A stretch of 64,000 nt of DNA from Thiemannella venezuelensis (GTDB lineage: Bacteria > Actinomycetota > Actinomycetes > Streptosporangiales > Streptosporangiaceae): NCBI RefSeq assembly GCF_014203605.1, contig NZ_JACHJJ010000003.1, positions 248,001 through 312,000 on the forward strand, given 5' to 3'. Each line of letters opens with the position of its first letter. The stretch's first letter is position 1. The notes below the pieces were generated by a model. That model did no database searches, was not told where the DNA came from, and saw only the letters and a list, made by a program, of their open reading frames with translations. This document shows, in pieces, positions 9,159-18,717 of this stretch. Made by a program: the position numbers and the translations under genes.

Positions 9159-10121
9159 TCAGGCGGAGCCGGAGGGAGCACCGCCGCCGGAAGCGGCGGT
9201 CTCGCGGTAGAGGTCGGGCTCCAGGTAGATGACGCGGGCCTCGGGGACGGCCTCGCGGACGCGGCGCTCGGCCTCGTCGATGCCGCGGGCCACCTCGGCG
9301 GCGGTGTCGTCGTGCGGCACCGCGATCTTGGCGGCGACCAGGATCTCCTCCGGGCCCAGGTGCAGCGTGCGCATGTGGATGACCTTGTTGACCTCGGGCG
9401 AGCCCTCCAGCGCGGTGCGGATCTGCTTCTCGACCTCGGGACCGGCTCCCTCGCCGATCAGCAGCGACTTGGTCTCGACGGCCAGGATGACGGCGATGAC
9501 CGCGAGCAGGACACCGATCATCAGGGTGCCGATGCCGTCCCAGACGGCGTCACCGGTCACCACGGCCATCGTCACGCCGAAGAGCGCGAAGATCAGGCCG
9601 AGCAGCGCGCCGAGATCCTCCAGGACGATGACGGGCAGCTCGGGGGACTTGGAGCGGCGGATGAACGAGACCCAGGACTGGTTCCCCCGGATCGCGTTCG
9701 ACTCCTTGATCGCGGTGCGGAAGGAGAACGCCTCGGCGATGATCGCGAAGATCAGCACGCCGAACGCCCACTGCGGGGACTCCAGGTCCTCGGGGTGGGA
9801 GATCTTGTGCCAGCCCTCGTAGAGGGAGAACAGCGCGCCGATCGTGAACAGCACGACCGCCACCACGAACGCGTAGAAGTAGCGTTCCCGGCCGTAGCCG
9901 AAGGGGTGCTCGGGGGTGCGCTCCCGGGCCGCCCGCTTGCCGCCGAGCAGCAGCAGCGCCTGGTTGCCCGAGTCCGCCACGGAGTGGATGCCCTCCGCGA
10001 GCATGGCCGAGGAGCCGGTGAAGACGAACGCGACGAACTTGGCCGCCGCGATCGACAGGTTGGCGGCAAGTGCCGCGACGATCGCCTTAGTACCGCCGCT
10101 CGCGCTCACGGCAGCCTCCAC
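9159..10121 (-). CDS. cation diffusion facilitator (CDF) transporter
   Basis: 320 aa, inner membrane. The N-terminal half has the six-helix CDF layout: AANLSIAAAKFVAFVFTGSSAMLAEGIHSVADSGNQALLLLG carries the first metal site (HSxADSxxQ), and VLEDLGALLGLIFALFGV carries the second (the usual HxxxD appears as EDxxxL). The cytoplasmic C-terminal domain (about residues 215-305, HMRTLHLGPEEILVAAKI) is the ferredoxin-like dimerisation part. Its likely substrate is Zn2+, Mn2+ or another divalent ion exported by proton exchange. Because the second site lacks the usual His, specificity is uncertain. Last gene of the DUF3499-manB-SIS run, 33 nt after the SIS gene. Confidence 0.88.
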   Translation of the reverse strand: MEAAVSASGGTKAIVAALAANLSIAAAKFVAFVFTGSSAMLAEGIHSVADSGNQALLLLGGKRAARERTPEHPFGYGRERYFYAFVVAVVLFTIGALFSLYEGWHKISHPEDLESPQWAFGVLIFAIIAEAFSFRTAIKESNAIRGNQSWVSFIRRSKSPELPVIVLEDLGALLGLIFALFGVTMAVVTGDAVWDGIGTLMIGVLLAVIAVILAVETKSLLIGEGAGPEVEKQIRTALEGSPEVNKVIHMRTLHLGPEEILVAAKIAVPHDDTAAEVARGIDEAERRVREAVPEARVIYLEPDLYRETAASGGGAPSGSA

Positions 10122-10154
10122 TCAAGTCAATTCCGGAAAAATCAAGACAGGATC

Positions 10155-11273
10155 CTATTGGGAGATTCTCGCCTTGAGCTCACCGATCGCCGACACCGGG
10201 GTCGGATCGATGCCGTATCCCAGGGCGAGGTAGGTGCTCGCGTAGTCGCCGAGCCCGATCAGCGTGGCCAGCCGCTCCAGCGGATGCAGGCCCTCCGCCC
10301 CGACCTCGGTGACCGGCACGCCCCGGTCCTGGGCCATCCGCACGGACACCTCACGGCGGCGGGCCACCTGCGGGTGCTCGTCCACGTCGCGCAGCACGAA
10401 CAGCCGGAGCGACCGCCCCGTCGCGCCGTCCCCGGGGTCGGCGAAGATGTCCCGCTCGGCCAGCGGGCCGTCGAAGACGACCACCTGGTTGTGGCTGACC
10501 TCCGGAAGCTCGCCCCACATCGCCGGGTACTTGGCGTTCTCGTTGAGCTGGCAGGCCCACCGGTAGGCCGCGACCCCGGCGATCCTGGAGGAGGCCCAGA
10601 TCATCGGCACCGTCCCGGCCAGCTCCATGGCCAGCGACTTGCCCGGGTTGATGAACGTATCGCTCGCGGGGCGGCAGCGGTGCGCGATCTCCTCCAGCCG
10701 CCCGGCCGCCGCCTCGAACACCTCCTCGTCCGCCCGGACCAGACCCAGCGCGGACGCGGCGACGATCAGCGGCACCGAGAGCGCCCAGACCCCGGCGCGC
10801 GGCTGTCCGCCCGTGCCGGCGGGCACGAACCGGGCGCCCGCCTGGCGGGCGATGTCCTCCAGCGGGGAGCCGGCGGCGCCCACGGCGAGCAGGGGGCATC
10901 CCCGGCGCACCGCCTCGGTGGCCACCGCGAGCGTCTCCTCGGTGGTCCCCGAGCAGGAGACCGCGACGACCAGGTCGGCGGCCCCGACCCAGCCCGGCAG
11001 CCGGTAGGAGCGCACGGTCACGATCGGCAGCGGGGCACCGTTGCCGCACACCGCCTCGAGCACGTCGCCGGCGATGCCCGAGCCGCCCATTCCGGCGACC
11101 ACGATGGCCCGCGGACGGCCGTCGGCGGCCAGCGACGGCACGCCCGCCTCGTGGGCCGCCCGGTAGGAGGTGCGCACCTGGGCCGCAGAAGACGCCACCG
11201 CGCGCAGCATGCCCCCCGAGTCGGCGTCCTCCAGCAGTTTGAGGTCGTCGAGCCGGTCGGCGTCCCAGCTCAC
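10155..11273 (-). CDS. SIS-domain phosphoglucose/phosphomannose isomerase-like protein
   Basis: 372 aa from the GTG at 11273, which overlaps the stop of the Trm112-like gene (GTGA). A longer frame to 11339 is only the antisense of that gene. The protein has two SIS (sugar isomerase) folds: [20 protein letters not shown] near residue 55 binds the phosphate, [20 protein letters not shown] near 110 is the second phosphate loop, and [20 protein letters not shown] near 260 carries the catalytic region of the bifunctional PGI/PMI family. It would interconvert fructose-6-P with glucose-6-P and/or mannose-6-P, feeding manB. In mycobacteria the same position holds an SIS gene between manA and manB. 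No manA is seen here. Confidence 0.85.
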   Translation of the reverse strand: MSWDADRLDDLKLLEDADSGGMLRAVASSAAQVRTSYRAAHEAGVPSLAADGRPRAIVVAGMGGSGIAGDVLEAVCGNGAPLPIVTVRSYRLPGWVGAADLVVAVSCSGTTEETLAVATEAVRRGCPLLAVGAAGSPLEDIARQAGARFVPAGTGGQPRAGVWALSVPLIVAASALGLVRADEEVFEAAAGRLEEIAHRCRPASDTFINPGKSLAMELAGTVPMIWASSRIAGVAAYRWACQLNENAKYPAMWGELPEVSHNQVVVFDGPLAERDIFADPGDGATGRSLRLFVLRDVDEHPQVARRREVSVRMAQDRGVPVTEVGAEGLHPLERLATLIGLGDYASTYLALGYGIDPTPVSAIGELKARISQ

Positions 11274-11443
11274 GGCTTGCGCGCCTCGTCCACCAGCAGG
11301 ACCGGGATGTCGTCGCGGACGGGGTAGACCAGCCCGCACGCGGCGGAGGTGCAGGACAGCTCGTCCGCCTCCGGCTCGGCGCGCAGCGGGGACTTGCAGC
11401 TCGGACAGGCCAGGATCTCCAGCAGCCAGTCGTCGATCTTCAC
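11270..11443 (-). CDS. Trm112-like zinc-ribbon protein
   Basis: 57 aa. It begins [19 protein letters not shown] and ends with the [14 protein letters not shown] pattern of the Trm112/YcaR family. Four Cys (CPSC near residue 13, then C31 and C36) would bind zinc. GTG start at 11443 with GAGGAG upstream, lying within the end of manB. The stop overlaps the GTG of the SIS gene. Trm112 proteins activate methyltransferases in eukaryotes and archaea. The bacterial members are small and of unclear role. The position between manB and the SIS isomerase is conserved in actinobacteria. Confidence 0.88.
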   Translation of the reverse strand: MKIDDWLLEILACPSCKSPLRAEPEADELSCTSAACGLVYPVRDDIPVLLVDEARKP

Positions 11444-11447
11444 TCGG

Positions 11448-12842
11448 TCAGCTCCTCACGACAGCCAGGACTTCGTCCCTGATCGCTGCCATCTGAATCT
11501 CGTCGGCCGCCTCGGCGTTCAGCCGGAGCAGCGGCTCGGTGTTGGACGGACGGAGATTGAACCACCATCCGGGGCCGGACACGGTCAGGCCGTCCAGCTC
11601 GTCGAAGGTGACGCCGTCGCGCCGCGCGAAGACCTCGCGGACGCGGGCCGTCGCGGCGGCCTGGTCGGCGACGGTGCTGTTGATCTCACCGGAGGCGGTG
11701 TAGCGGGCGTAGTCGGCCAGGACCTCCGAGAGCGGCCGGTCCTGCTCGCCCAGGGCGGCCAGCACGTGCAGCGCGGCCAGCATGCCGGAGTCGGCGAACC
11801 AGAAGTCCCTGAAGTAGTAGTGGGCGGAGTGCTCGCCGCCGAAGACCGCGCCGGTCCTGGCCATCTCCGCCTTGATGAAGGAGTGGCCCACCCGGGTCCG
11901 GACCGGCGTGCCGCCGCGCTCGGCGACGATCTCCGGGACGCCGCGCGAGGTGATCAGGTTGTGGATGATCACGGAACCGGGGTGCTTGACCAGCTCGCGG
12001 GCGGCGACCAGGGCGGTGATCGTGGACGGGGAGACCGACTCGCCCCGCTCGTCGACCACCCAGCAGCGGTCGGCGTCGCCGTCGAAGGCGAGCCCGAGGT
12101 CGGCGCCGGTCTCGATCACGGCCTTCTGCAGGTCGCGCAGGTTCTCCGGCTCGATGGGGTTGGCCTCGTGGTTGGGGAAGGTGCCGTCCAGCTCGAAGTA
12201 GAGCGGGACCAGCTCGATGGGGAGCCCCGTCCCGTCCGCCCCCGGGCCGAACACCTCGGGGACCGTGTGCCCGGCCATCCCGTTGCCCGCGTCGACGACC
12301 ACCTTCAGCGGGCGGATGCCGGACAGGTCCACCAGCGTCCGCAGGTGCCGGGCGTAGCCGGCCAGCATGTCCTGCGCGGTGACGGTGCCCTTCTCCGCCG
12401 GGCCCCCGCCGGTCGCACCGGCCGCGGCGCCCCCGGCCTTCAGGATCTCGGCGGCCCGGTCGCGGATCTCGGTGAGCCCGGTCTCCCCGCCGATGGGCAC
12501 GGCGCCCGCGCGGCACATCTTCATGCCGTTGTAGCGCGCCGGGTTGTGGCTGGCGGTGAACATCACCCCGGGCAACCCGAGACTGCCGCTCGCGTAGTAG
12601 AGCAGGTCGGTGGAGCCCAGCCCGGCGTCGACCACGCCGGCGCCCCGCGAGGTCGCCCCCCGGGCGAAGGCCGCGGCCAGCGGCCCGGACGAGGAGCGCA
12701 TGTCGTGGGCGACCACGAGCCGGTCCGCCCCGGTCACCTCCGCGAAGGCCGCGCCGACGGCCTCGGCGGCGTCCTCGTCGAACTCGTCCGGCACGACGCC
12801 GCGCACATCGTACGCCTTGAAGATCTTGGCGAGGTCGCCCAC
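11448..12842 (-). CDS. manB: phosphomannomutase/phosphoglucomutase
   Basis: 464 aa, GTG start. An alpha-D-phosphohexomutase: the catalytic phosphoserine loop [12 protein letters not shown] near residue 100, the metal-binding [14 protein letters not shown] near 242, the sugar-binding [13 protein letters not shown] near 325, and the phosphate-binding [15 protein letters not shown] near 435. It converts mannose-6-P to mannose-1-P (and possibly the glucose pair), the precursor of GDP-mannose for glycolipids, polyprenyl-phosphomannose and wall glycans. It lies upstream of, and is nearly fused with, the Trm112 and SIS genes (4-nt gap and 4-nt overlap), and a mannose-1-P guanylyltransferase-like gene lies 17 kb away. 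Confidence 0.95.
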   Translation of the reverse strand: MGDLAKIFKAYDVRGVVPDEFDEDAAEAVGAAFAEVTGADRLVVAHDMRSSSGPLAAAFARGATSRGAGVVDAGLGSTDLLYYASGSLGLPGVMFTASHNPARYNGMKMCRAGAVPIGGETGLTEIRDRAAEILKAGGAAAGATGGGPAEKGTVTAQDMLAGYARHLRTLVDLSGIRPLKVVVDAGNGMAGHTVPEVFGPGADGTGLPIELVPLYFELDGTFPNHEANPIEPENLRDLQKAVIETGADLGLAFDGDADRCWVVDERGESVSPSTITALVAARELVKHPGSVIIHNLITSRGVPEIVAERGGTPVRTRVGHSFIKAEMARTGAVFGGEHSAHYYFRDFWFADSGMLAALHVLAALGEQDRPLSEVLADYARYTASGEINSTVADQAAATARVREVFARRDGVTFDELDGLTVSGPGWWFNLRPSNTEPLLRLNAEAADEIQMAAIRDEVLAVVRS

Positions 12843-12890
12843 TCCAGCTCCGCCCCCTGTGTCGTCTCTGCTGGACCCAAGCCTAGGGGT

Positions 12891-13256
12891 TCAGCGGTCG
12901 CGCTGGGGCTGCGCCGAGCGGAGCACTCGCAGGTGTCCCCGCCGTCCGACCTCGACCGCCTGGCCGACCGGCTCGGTGCCCGCCGGGGCGGGCCGGGCGG
13001 CCTCGCGCACCGCGTTGGCGAGGGCCTCCAGGTCGTCCGTGCTCGGCGAGGCGCCGTCGGTGGGGAGGCGGACCACCTCCCAGCCGCGCGGTGCCGTCAG
13101 GCGCTCGGCGTGCTCGGCGCACAGGTCGTAGCAGTGCGGCTCGGCGTACGTAGCCAAGGGCCCGAGAACAGCGGTCGAATCGGCGTAGACGTACGTGAGC
13201 GTGAAAACGGCAGGCTGACTGCACGCGGTGCGGGAACAGCGGCGGACGGGGCTCAC
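12891..13256 (-). CDS. DUF3499 family protein
   Basis: 121 aa, GTG start. The first half matches the actinobacterial DUF3499 family: MSPVRRCSRTACSQPAVFTLTY, then a YADSTAVLGPLATYAEPHCYDLCAEHAERL region. The Cys and His residues (C7, C12, then HCYDLCAEH) look like a zinc site. The tail is basic and less ordered. The family is restricted to actinobacteria and always sits beside manB and a metallopeptidase-like gene. No function is established. First gene of the run that continues into manB, with a 48-nt gap. Confidence 0.88.
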   Translation of the reverse strand: MSPVRRCSRTACSQPAVFTLTYVYADSTAVLGPLATYAEPHCYDLCAEHAERLTAPRGWEVVRLPTDGASPSTDDLEALANAVREAARPAPAGTEPVGQAVEVGRRGHLRVLRSAQPQRDR

Positions 13257-13445
13257 GGTGGTGACCGTATCCGGTAAGCGTCCGGGGCGCCACTATCTGA
13301 GCGCTCTTAACGAGCGTGTCGCCACAATCCGGACACACATCGCGGCTCCCGCCCGCCCGTACGGCCCGCGCCCCTCCCGAGCGCCCGGCGGGGCTTCCGC
13401 CCGACGGCACTCCCTGCCCCGGCGGCGCCCGTCTAAGCTTGGCCC

Positions 13446-13901
13446 GTGAGCCCGGCACCCGGAAGACCCCGCTCCCCTCGCAGACGCGACCGCCACGGCC
13501 GCGGCATGCGCGGCCCGCTGGCCCCCTCCCACGTGCCGATCGCCAAGTCCCGCAGCGAGCGCTTCGACGACCTCGTCCTGGACGCCGTGGACCGGCTCAG
13601 GCCCCGCTGGGGCCGGCAGCTGGCGGCCGTGGAGTTCGCGGTGGAGGAGGTGCCGCCCGCCGACGACCTGGGCGACGGCCCCGAGCTGCTCACCGGCGAG
13701 CCGATCCCGTTCGGCCGGGCCGAGCCCGCCGCGGACGACCGCCCCGCGTCCGTCGTCGTCTACCGGCGCCCGCTGGAGGCGCGGGCCCACGACCGCGACC
13801 AGCTCGGCGCGATGGTGCACGACACCGTGGTGGAGCAGGTCGCCGGTCTCCTCGGGCTCTCCCCCGAGTCCGTGGACCCGGGTTACGGCGAGCGCGGCTG
13901 A
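13446..13901 (+). CDS. metallopeptidase-family (zincin-like) protein with degraded zinc motif
   Basis: 151 aa, GTG start. It matches the small zincin-like family found next to DUF3499: FDDLVLDAVDRLRPRWGRQLAAVEFAVEEVP, then a VVVYRRPLEARAHDRDQLGAM strand-helix and VVEQVAGLLGLSPESVDP at the end. In active members of the wider family an HExxH zinc helix occupies the place where this protein has MVHDTVVEQV, so only one His remains and peptidase activity is doubtful. The N-terminal 35 residues are very basic. It is divergent from DUF3499 across a 189-bp region in which no clear promoter was recognised. Confidence 0.8.
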   Translation: MSPAPGRPRSPRRRDRHGRGMRGPLAPSHVPIAKSRSERFDDLVLDAVDRLRPRWGRQLAAVEFAVEEVPPADDLGDGPELLTGEPIPFGRAEPAADDRPASVVVYRRPLEARAHDRDQLGAMVHDTVVEQVAGLLGLSPESVDPGYGERG

Positions 13902-13926
13902 CCCGGCCCCCGCCCCGGGGAGCCGC

Positions 13927-15348
13927 TCACGGCAGGATGACCGAGGCCGACTCGGTGACCGGCGGGACCAGCGCCCACATGCGGGCGGCGGCCAGCGGCT
14001 GGACAGTGAGCGCGAGCCCGTCCTTGAGCTTCTCGTCCATCACCCGCCCGCCGTACACCGGTCCCGAGCCCGGCAGCGGCTGCACCACCACCGCGAAGGC
14101 GCCGTCCGTCCCGGGCAGCTTGACCTCCTTGACCCGGGCGGCGGCGATGCTCAGCTCGAACGGCTCGGGTGCCTCGCCCGAGCGCGGCAGCACCTGGACG
14201 CTCACCTTCCCCGCGGTCTCCGGCGCGGCCAGCAGCAGCCGGGAGCTCTTCTTCCCGCCGGTGCGGTTGTCGGCGACGACGCTGCCCAGGTCGATCGGGG
14301 CGGCCCCGGCGGTGAAGGCCACGTCGGGCCTCTTCCCCGTCCCGGTGACGACCAGCCCGGCCACGATCGGCGTCTCGGAGGTGAGCACGAGCGCGGCGGG
14401 CTGGCCGGCGATGCCGGTGGACAGGTCGACCGCCGCGACGGACCCGGCGGGCACGTCGACCAGTTCGCGGCCCTTGAGGGCGTAGGTCCCGTCCGGGGTC
14501 AGCGCCCGGACCTCGACCAGGGTGTCGACCTCGGCGGGAGAGGCGACCAGCAGCTCGCGCCTGCCGCCCCCTCCGGGGACGCCCGGGACCACGACGCGGG
14601 TGGCCGGCGGCGCGGCGACCGGCAGCCAGTCGACGCCTCGCCCGCCGTTCATGACCGCGCGGGCCGCGGCGGTGACCCGGCCGGAGACGGTCCGCACCTC
14701 GACCGCCACGACCAGCGGGGACGGGGCCAGGTCCTTGAGGTTCACCGTACGGCTCCGGCCGGGTTCGAGGGTGAGGGTGTCCCCGGTGCCGCCGGTCACC
14801 AGCCCTTCGCCGGAGTAGACCAGCACCTCCACGATGGCCGGGGCCAGGTCGGCGTTGGCCAGGTGCAGGGTGACGTCGGCCGCGGCCGGACCAGGGCCGA
14901 CCAGCCAGGTGCTCGCGGCCGGCTCCGCGCACCTGATCCCGGCCAGGCCGCGCTGCCCGCCGGACGTCTCCCTGCGCGTCTGCGCCGACTCCAGGCCCGC
15001 CGCGCCGCTCCCGGTGGCGCTCACCGTGACCGGGCCGGTCTTGTCCGGCGCCTCCTCGTACCAGGGCTTCCCCGGCGCGTCCACGGTGCCCAGGACCTTC
15101 TCCCCGGCGGCGACCGTCGTGGCGCCCGTACCGGTGGCCTCGCCGCCCGGCGGGGTGACGACGCCCACCTGGGCCCCGTCGGGAGCCGGGCAGACGGTCG
15201 TCACGGAGGCGACCGGGACCTTCCTCGGGCCGGGGACCTGCCCGGCGGCCGGGGCGGGCCGGGTCGCGGAGGCCACACCGTACAGGGCGGCCAGGGCGAC
15301 CAGCACCAGGACGAGCAGGCCGAACCGGTTCTCGATCAGTGACTTCAC
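13927..15348 (-). CDS. DUF5719 family membrane-anchored extracellular protein
   Basis: 473 aa from the GTG at 15348, which overlaps the stop of the upstream glycosyltransferase (GTGA). The frame continues open far upstream, but only as antisense of that gene. One N-terminal membrane segment (FGLLVLVLVALAALYGVASA, preceded by KSLIENR) anchors a large beta-rich outer domain with many Thr/Val strands and several repeats of the form TxVEVRALTPDG or RVVVPGVPGGGG. One paired Cys region (CPAPD, RCAEP) is seen. The partner relationship with the large glycosyltransferase and WhiB is conserved in actinobacteria, pointing to the cell envelope. No enzymatic motif is recognised. Confidence 0.8.
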   Translation of the reverse strand: MKSLIENRFGLLVLVLVALAALYGVASATRPAPAAGQVPGPRKVPVASVTTVCPAPDGAQVGVVTPPGGEATGTGATTVAAGEKVLGTVDAPGKPWYEEAPDKTGPVTVSATGSGAAGLESAQTRRETSGGQRGLAGIRCAEPAASTWLVGPGPAAADVTLHLANADLAPAIVEVLVYSGEGLVTGGTGDTLTLEPGRSRTVNLKDLAPSPLVVAVEVRTVSGRVTAAARAVMNGGRGVDWLPVAAPPATRVVVPGVPGGGGRRELLVASPAEVDTLVEVRALTPDGTYALKGRELVDVPAGSVAAVDLSTGIAGQPAALVLTSETPIVAGLVVTGTGKRPDVAFTAGAAPIDLGSVVADNRTGGKKSSRLLLAAPETAGKVSVQVLPRSGEAPEPFELSIAAARVKEVKLPGTDGAFAVVVQPLPGSGPVYGGRVMDEKLKDGLALTVQPLAAARMWALVPPVTESASVILP

Positions 15349-18221
15349 CGGGTCGCCAGCTCCCTCGCGGTCTCGGACGGCTCCTGCGGGACGGCCTCCC
15401 GGTCGGCGGCGCGCGAACCGGGCGCGGCCAGGACCGCGACCAGCAGCACGAGCAGCCCCTGGACCCAGAGCCAGCGGGAGCGCCAGGGGTCTCCCGGCGG
15501 GGCCGGGGGCGTCGCCACCGGCTGGGTCAGCCGCCAGACGCCGAGTCCCCGGGACAGGCTCATCCTGGCCAGCGCGGGCTGGGAGTCCAGCGCGCGGCTG
15601 ACCTCCGGGCGCACCGGGCTGGTCACCACCACGAACCGCACGCCGTGCGCGGCCAGCACCCGGGCGTCGTCGCCGCCGCGGCCGGAGGCCAGCCCCGCGG
15701 CGGCGACGCCGACCAGGTCGCGCGGCCCGGCCGGGGAGGGGATGTCGGCCTCGCCGATCACCGGGGTGCGGCCGCTCAGCACGGTGAACGTCAGGCCGCC
15801 GTGGTCCTCCGAGCGCAGGAGCAGGATCCGCCGGCCGTCGCCTGCGGCGTCCGCGGCCAGCGCGGGCACCACGTCGCGCACGTTCCCGCTGATCGGCCCG
15901 GTCACGCCCGTGGTGATCCACATGCCCGCGGCGAGCAGCGGGGTGGAGAAGGCGACCACCGCGACCAGCAGCGCGGCGATCCGGCGCAGACCTCCGGCGG
16001 CGCGGAACTCCACGATCCGGTCGGCGGTGAGCGCGGCCACCACCAGCATCCCGGTGGCGGCGAAGGCCAGCGGCACGCCCGGCCAGGCCGGCGCCTCGGT
16101 GTCGCCGTTGATCGAGGCGACCGGGGTCCGGCTGACCAGGATGGCCACCAGCACCCCGAAGAGCGCCACGCCCCAGCCGATCGCGATGACCATCCGGTTG
16201 CGGCGCATGAGCAGGGCGGCCAGGCACGCGGCGATGAGGCCGCCGGTCACCCAGAGCGGCGGCATGCCCGGGCCTCCGGGGCTCAGCAGCAGCAGGGACC
16301 GGGCGGGCAGCGCGGGGTCGACCAGTTCGGGCCGGTGGAGCCCGGCTTCCAGCAGCAGCCGGCCGGGGTCGGCGGCCACCTCGGCCAGCCAGGGCAGCAG
16401 CAGCGCCACCGGCACGCCGAACGCGATCGCCACCGAGGCGGCGACGCCCCGGCGGGGGAAGGCCAGCGCCGCCAGAGCCCCGAGGAGCAGGGTGAGCGGG
16501 TACACCAGCGGGGCGAAGGCCGTACCGGCCGCCAGGGCGAGGCCGAGGGCCCAGGCCGCGCGGCGGGCCCGGCGGTGTTCGGCGGTGAGCACGGCGGTGG
16601 CCAGGGCCGCGTAGACGGGCAGCAGGACGAAGACCACCGCGGTGCCGAGCCGCCCGGCCGCGACCGCCCCGGTGGCGACCGGGAGCAGCGCGTAGGAGGA
16701 GGCCAGCCAGACGCGGGTCCACCGGCCGGGGATCATCGACCGGGTCGCCGCGTAGGCCGAGAGCCCGGCCAGCGGCACGCAGCCGAGCAGCAGCACGGAG
16801 ACCGCCAGCCAGGTCTTGCCGAGCAGCACCGAGGAGAGCGCGGCCAGCGCCGCCACGTACGGCGGGGCCCAGCCGTCGCTGCCCAGGCCGCCCTGGTGGT
16901 AGCCCTCGGTGTAGAGGGTCCACAGGTCCGCCGAGCCGCCGGTCACGGGGACGAGGGCGCCGCCGCCCAGCCGGGTCCCGCCGACCAGGCCGCGCTCGGC
17001 GACCAGCGCGATCAGCGTGAGGGCCAGGAAGAGCAGGACGCCCGGGTTGCCGAGGACGCGCCGCATCATCCCGTGGTCGTCGGTGAGCAGTTCGTCCCCG
17101 TCGTCCTCCGCCGACGATCCCCCCGCGTGGTGCCGGCCCGCGGACTCCACGAACCCGGATCCGGCCAGGTAGCCCTGGATCCGGTCGGCGAGCCGCCGGT
17201 ACCCCGCACCCGGCGGGGTGAGCAGCCGTTCGATCGCGGCGTAGTGCTGCCTGCGCCCCTTCGCCCGGGCCCTGCGGGCCCTGATCAGCCGGATCGGGTG
17301 GGCGAGGATCGAGCCGAGCGCGACGATCTCGTCCAGCGCGTTGGCGGGCTGCTTGGCCAGCAGGAACAGGAACGTGCGGAAGGACGACCCGGTGACGTTG
17401 CGCAGCAGCGCCCACAGCAGCGGACGGAAGGGCAGGTTCGCCAGGACCACGAAGATGGCGTTGCGGCGGTCCAGCCGGCGGGGGTGGTCGCCGCTGACGG
17501 TGATGCGGCGGCGCCGCCGCGAGGCGGCCTCGGCGTGCCAGGCGACCGCCCGGGTGACGTTCTGCACCCGGTGCCCGGCCGCCCGGACCCGCCAGCACAG
17601 GTCGAGGTCGTCGCGGAAGATCGGCAGGAAGGGGTCGAGCCCGCCCACCTCGTCCCAGACATCGCGGCGGATCAGCATCCCGGCGGTGGAGACGGAGAGC
17701 ACGTCCCGGACGCCGTCGTACTGCCCCTGGTCGAACTCGCGGGGCTCCAGCCCGGTGTCCCTTCGGCCCGTCCGGTCGACGGTGACGCCGACCTCCAGCA
17801 GGAGCCGGCGGTCCAGCCAGTCGCGGAGCTTGGGGCCGAGCACTCCGGCCTTGGGATCGGCGTCGGCGGCCCGGAGCAGGGTCTCCAGCGCCTGCGCGTC
17901 CGGCGCGCAGTCGTCGTGGAGCAGCCAGATCCACTCGCGCCCCCCGACGGGCTCCAGCCGCGCCAGCACCTCGGCGACCGCCTCGCCGAAGCCGGTGGAG
18001 CGGGGCAGGGTGAGCACGGCGTTGGGGCCGAGCGCGTCCTTCAGCATCGTGGCGCTGCCGTCGCGGCTGCCGTTGTCCGCCCCGACGATCCGGTCCACCG
18101 GACGGGTCTGCCGGAGCAGCGCGCCGAGCGTCTCCCCCAGCCAGCGGGCTCCGTCGTGGGAGACCACGATCGCGGTGACGGTGTGGCGGGGGCGGCGGGG
18201 GTCGGGGTCGGTGATGGACAT
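15345..18221 (-). CDS. large GT2 glycosyltransferase with multi-span membrane domain
   Basis: 958 aa. The N-terminal 250 residues are a GT-A fold glycosyltransferase of family 2: VTAIVVSHDGARWLGETLGAL, ADNGSRDGS, the LLHDDCAPD metal site, and an FRDDLDLCWRVRAAGHRV acceptor-side motif. After a linker, from about residue 390 to the end, come at least twelve hydrophobic segments with short loops, plus an extracellular stretch near 800-880. It probably transfers sugar from NDP-sugar at the membrane into an envelope polymer. It is coupled to DUF5719 by a 4-nt overlap and lies downstream of whiB, separated by a terminator. This layout is conserved in Mycobacterium-like and Streptomyces-like genomes. 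Confidence 0.87.
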   Translation of the reverse strand: MSITDPDPRRPRHTVTAIVVSHDGARWLGETLGALLRQTRPVDRIVGADNGSRDGSATMLKDALGPNAVLTLPRSTGFGEAVAEVLARLEPVGGREWIWLLHDDCAPDAQALETLLRAADADPKAGVLGPKLRDWLDRRLLLEVGVTVDRTGRRDTGLEPREFDQGQYDGVRDVLSVSTAGMLIRRDVWDEVGGLDPFLPIFRDDLDLCWRVRAAGHRVQNVTRAVAWHAEAASRRRRRITVSGDHPRRLDRRNAIFVVLANLPFRPLLWALLRNVTGSSFRTFLFLLAKQPANALDEIVALGSILAHPIRLIRARRARAKGRRQHYAAIERLLTPPGAGYRRLADRIQGYLAGSGFVESAGRHHAGGSSAEDDGDELLTDDHGMMRRVLGNPGVLLFLALTLIALVAERGLVGGTRLGGGALVPVTGGSADLWTLYTEGYHQGGLGSDGWAPPYVAALAALSSVLLGKTWLAVSVLLLGCVPLAGLSAYAATRSMIPGRWTRVWLASSYALLPVATGAVAAGRLGTAVVFVLLPVYAALATAVLTAEHRRARRAAWALGLALAAGTAFAPLVYPLTLLLGALAALAFPRRGVAASVAIAFGVPVALLLPWLAEVAADPGRLLLEAGLHRPELVDPALPARSLLLLSPGGPGMPPLWVTGGLIAACLAALLMRRNRMVIAIGWGVALFGVLVAILVSRTPVASINGDTEAPAWPGVPLAFAATGMLVVAALTADRIVEFRAAGGLRRIAALLVAVVAFSTPLLAAGMWITTGVTGPISGNVRDVVPALAADAAGDGRRILLLRSEDHGGLTFTVLSGRTPVIGEADIPSPAGPRDLVGVAAAGLASGRGGDDARVLAAHGVRFVVVTSPVRPEVSRALDSQPALARMSLSRGLGVWRLTQPVATPPAPPGDPWRSRWLWVQGLLVLLVAVLAAPGSRAADREAVPQEPSETARELATR

Positions 18222-18310
18222 ACGTCCCGGAGTTCAGAGGGCGGCGATCAGGGCGACTACGATACGGCACCTTATATCCGGCTATGTCCCCTGGACGAAA
18301 CCCCCTCACG

Positions 18311-18343
18311 AAAAAAGGCCACGCGGCCGACGGCCGCGTGACC
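18311..18343 (-). terminator. intrinsic terminator of whiB
   Basis: On the minus strand a 12-bp G/C stem (one G-U pair) with a 3-nt loop is followed directly by six Ts: the stem arms are 18332-18343 and 18317-18328, the T tract 18311-18316. It is the only textbook intrinsic terminator with a T run seen in the window. It separates whiB from the glycosyltransferase gene. Confidence 0.85.
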
Positions 18344-18412
18344 TCATCCGAGATATCACCGAGCGCCCCGCAGGGCGCCTGAGATGTCCTTCACACTTCC
18401 GGCATGCCGTCC

Positions 18413-18673
18413 TCAGACGGCCTGGCGCTTGATCCGGCGGCGTTCCCGCTCGGACAGGCCCCCCCATATGCCGAACCTCTCGTCATGCTCGAGTGCGTAC
18501 TCAAGACACTCCGCACGCACCTCACAGGAACGGCACACCTTCTTGGCCTCCCGAGTGGATCCTCCCTTTTCCGGGAAGAACGCCTCCGGGTCGGTCTGCG
18601 CGCACAGTGCGCGCTCCTGCCAGCCAAGCTGCTCTTCAGCGATGTCGTCCTGTGCGATGACCAGGTCGGCCAC
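18413..18673 (-). CDS. whiB: WhiB-family iron-sulfur transcriptional regulator (WhiB/WhiB2 type)
   Basis: 86 aa, GTG start with GGGAGGT upstream. The four Cys that hold the [4Fe-4S] cluster are present (ALCAQTDPEAFF, then KVCRSCEVRAECLEYAL in the C-x2-C-x5-C pattern), followed by the GIWGGLSERERRR turn and a basic tail that binds the -35 region with sigma factor. Its context beside fbiA/fbiB, manB and DUF3499 is that of mycobacterial WhiB2 and Streptomyces WhiB, which act with WhiA to drive septation and sporulation. The orthologue assignment is by context and length. Confidence 0.95.
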   Translation of the reverse strand: MADLVIAQDDIAEEQLGWQERALCAQTDPEAFFPEKGGSTREAKKVCRSCEVRAECLEYALEHDERFGIWGGLSERERRRIKRQAV

Positions 18674-18717
18674 TGCACACCTCCCTGCCGCCCGCCCGCA
18701 ATGGAGCCCCCCTATGA

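Noticed and set aside
13927-18309. DUF5719 frame extending to 1460 residues, as a possible giant fusion
   Set aside because: The upstream part is a frame-shifted shadow of the GT2 gene. The GTG at 15348 overlaps the GT2 stop in the usual coupled fashion.
15339-18341. 1000-residue open frame on the plus strand
   Set aside because: Antisense of the large GT2 gene. Composition is Gly/Gln/Arg/Val with no recognisable domain, and the GT2 reading frame has clear motifs.
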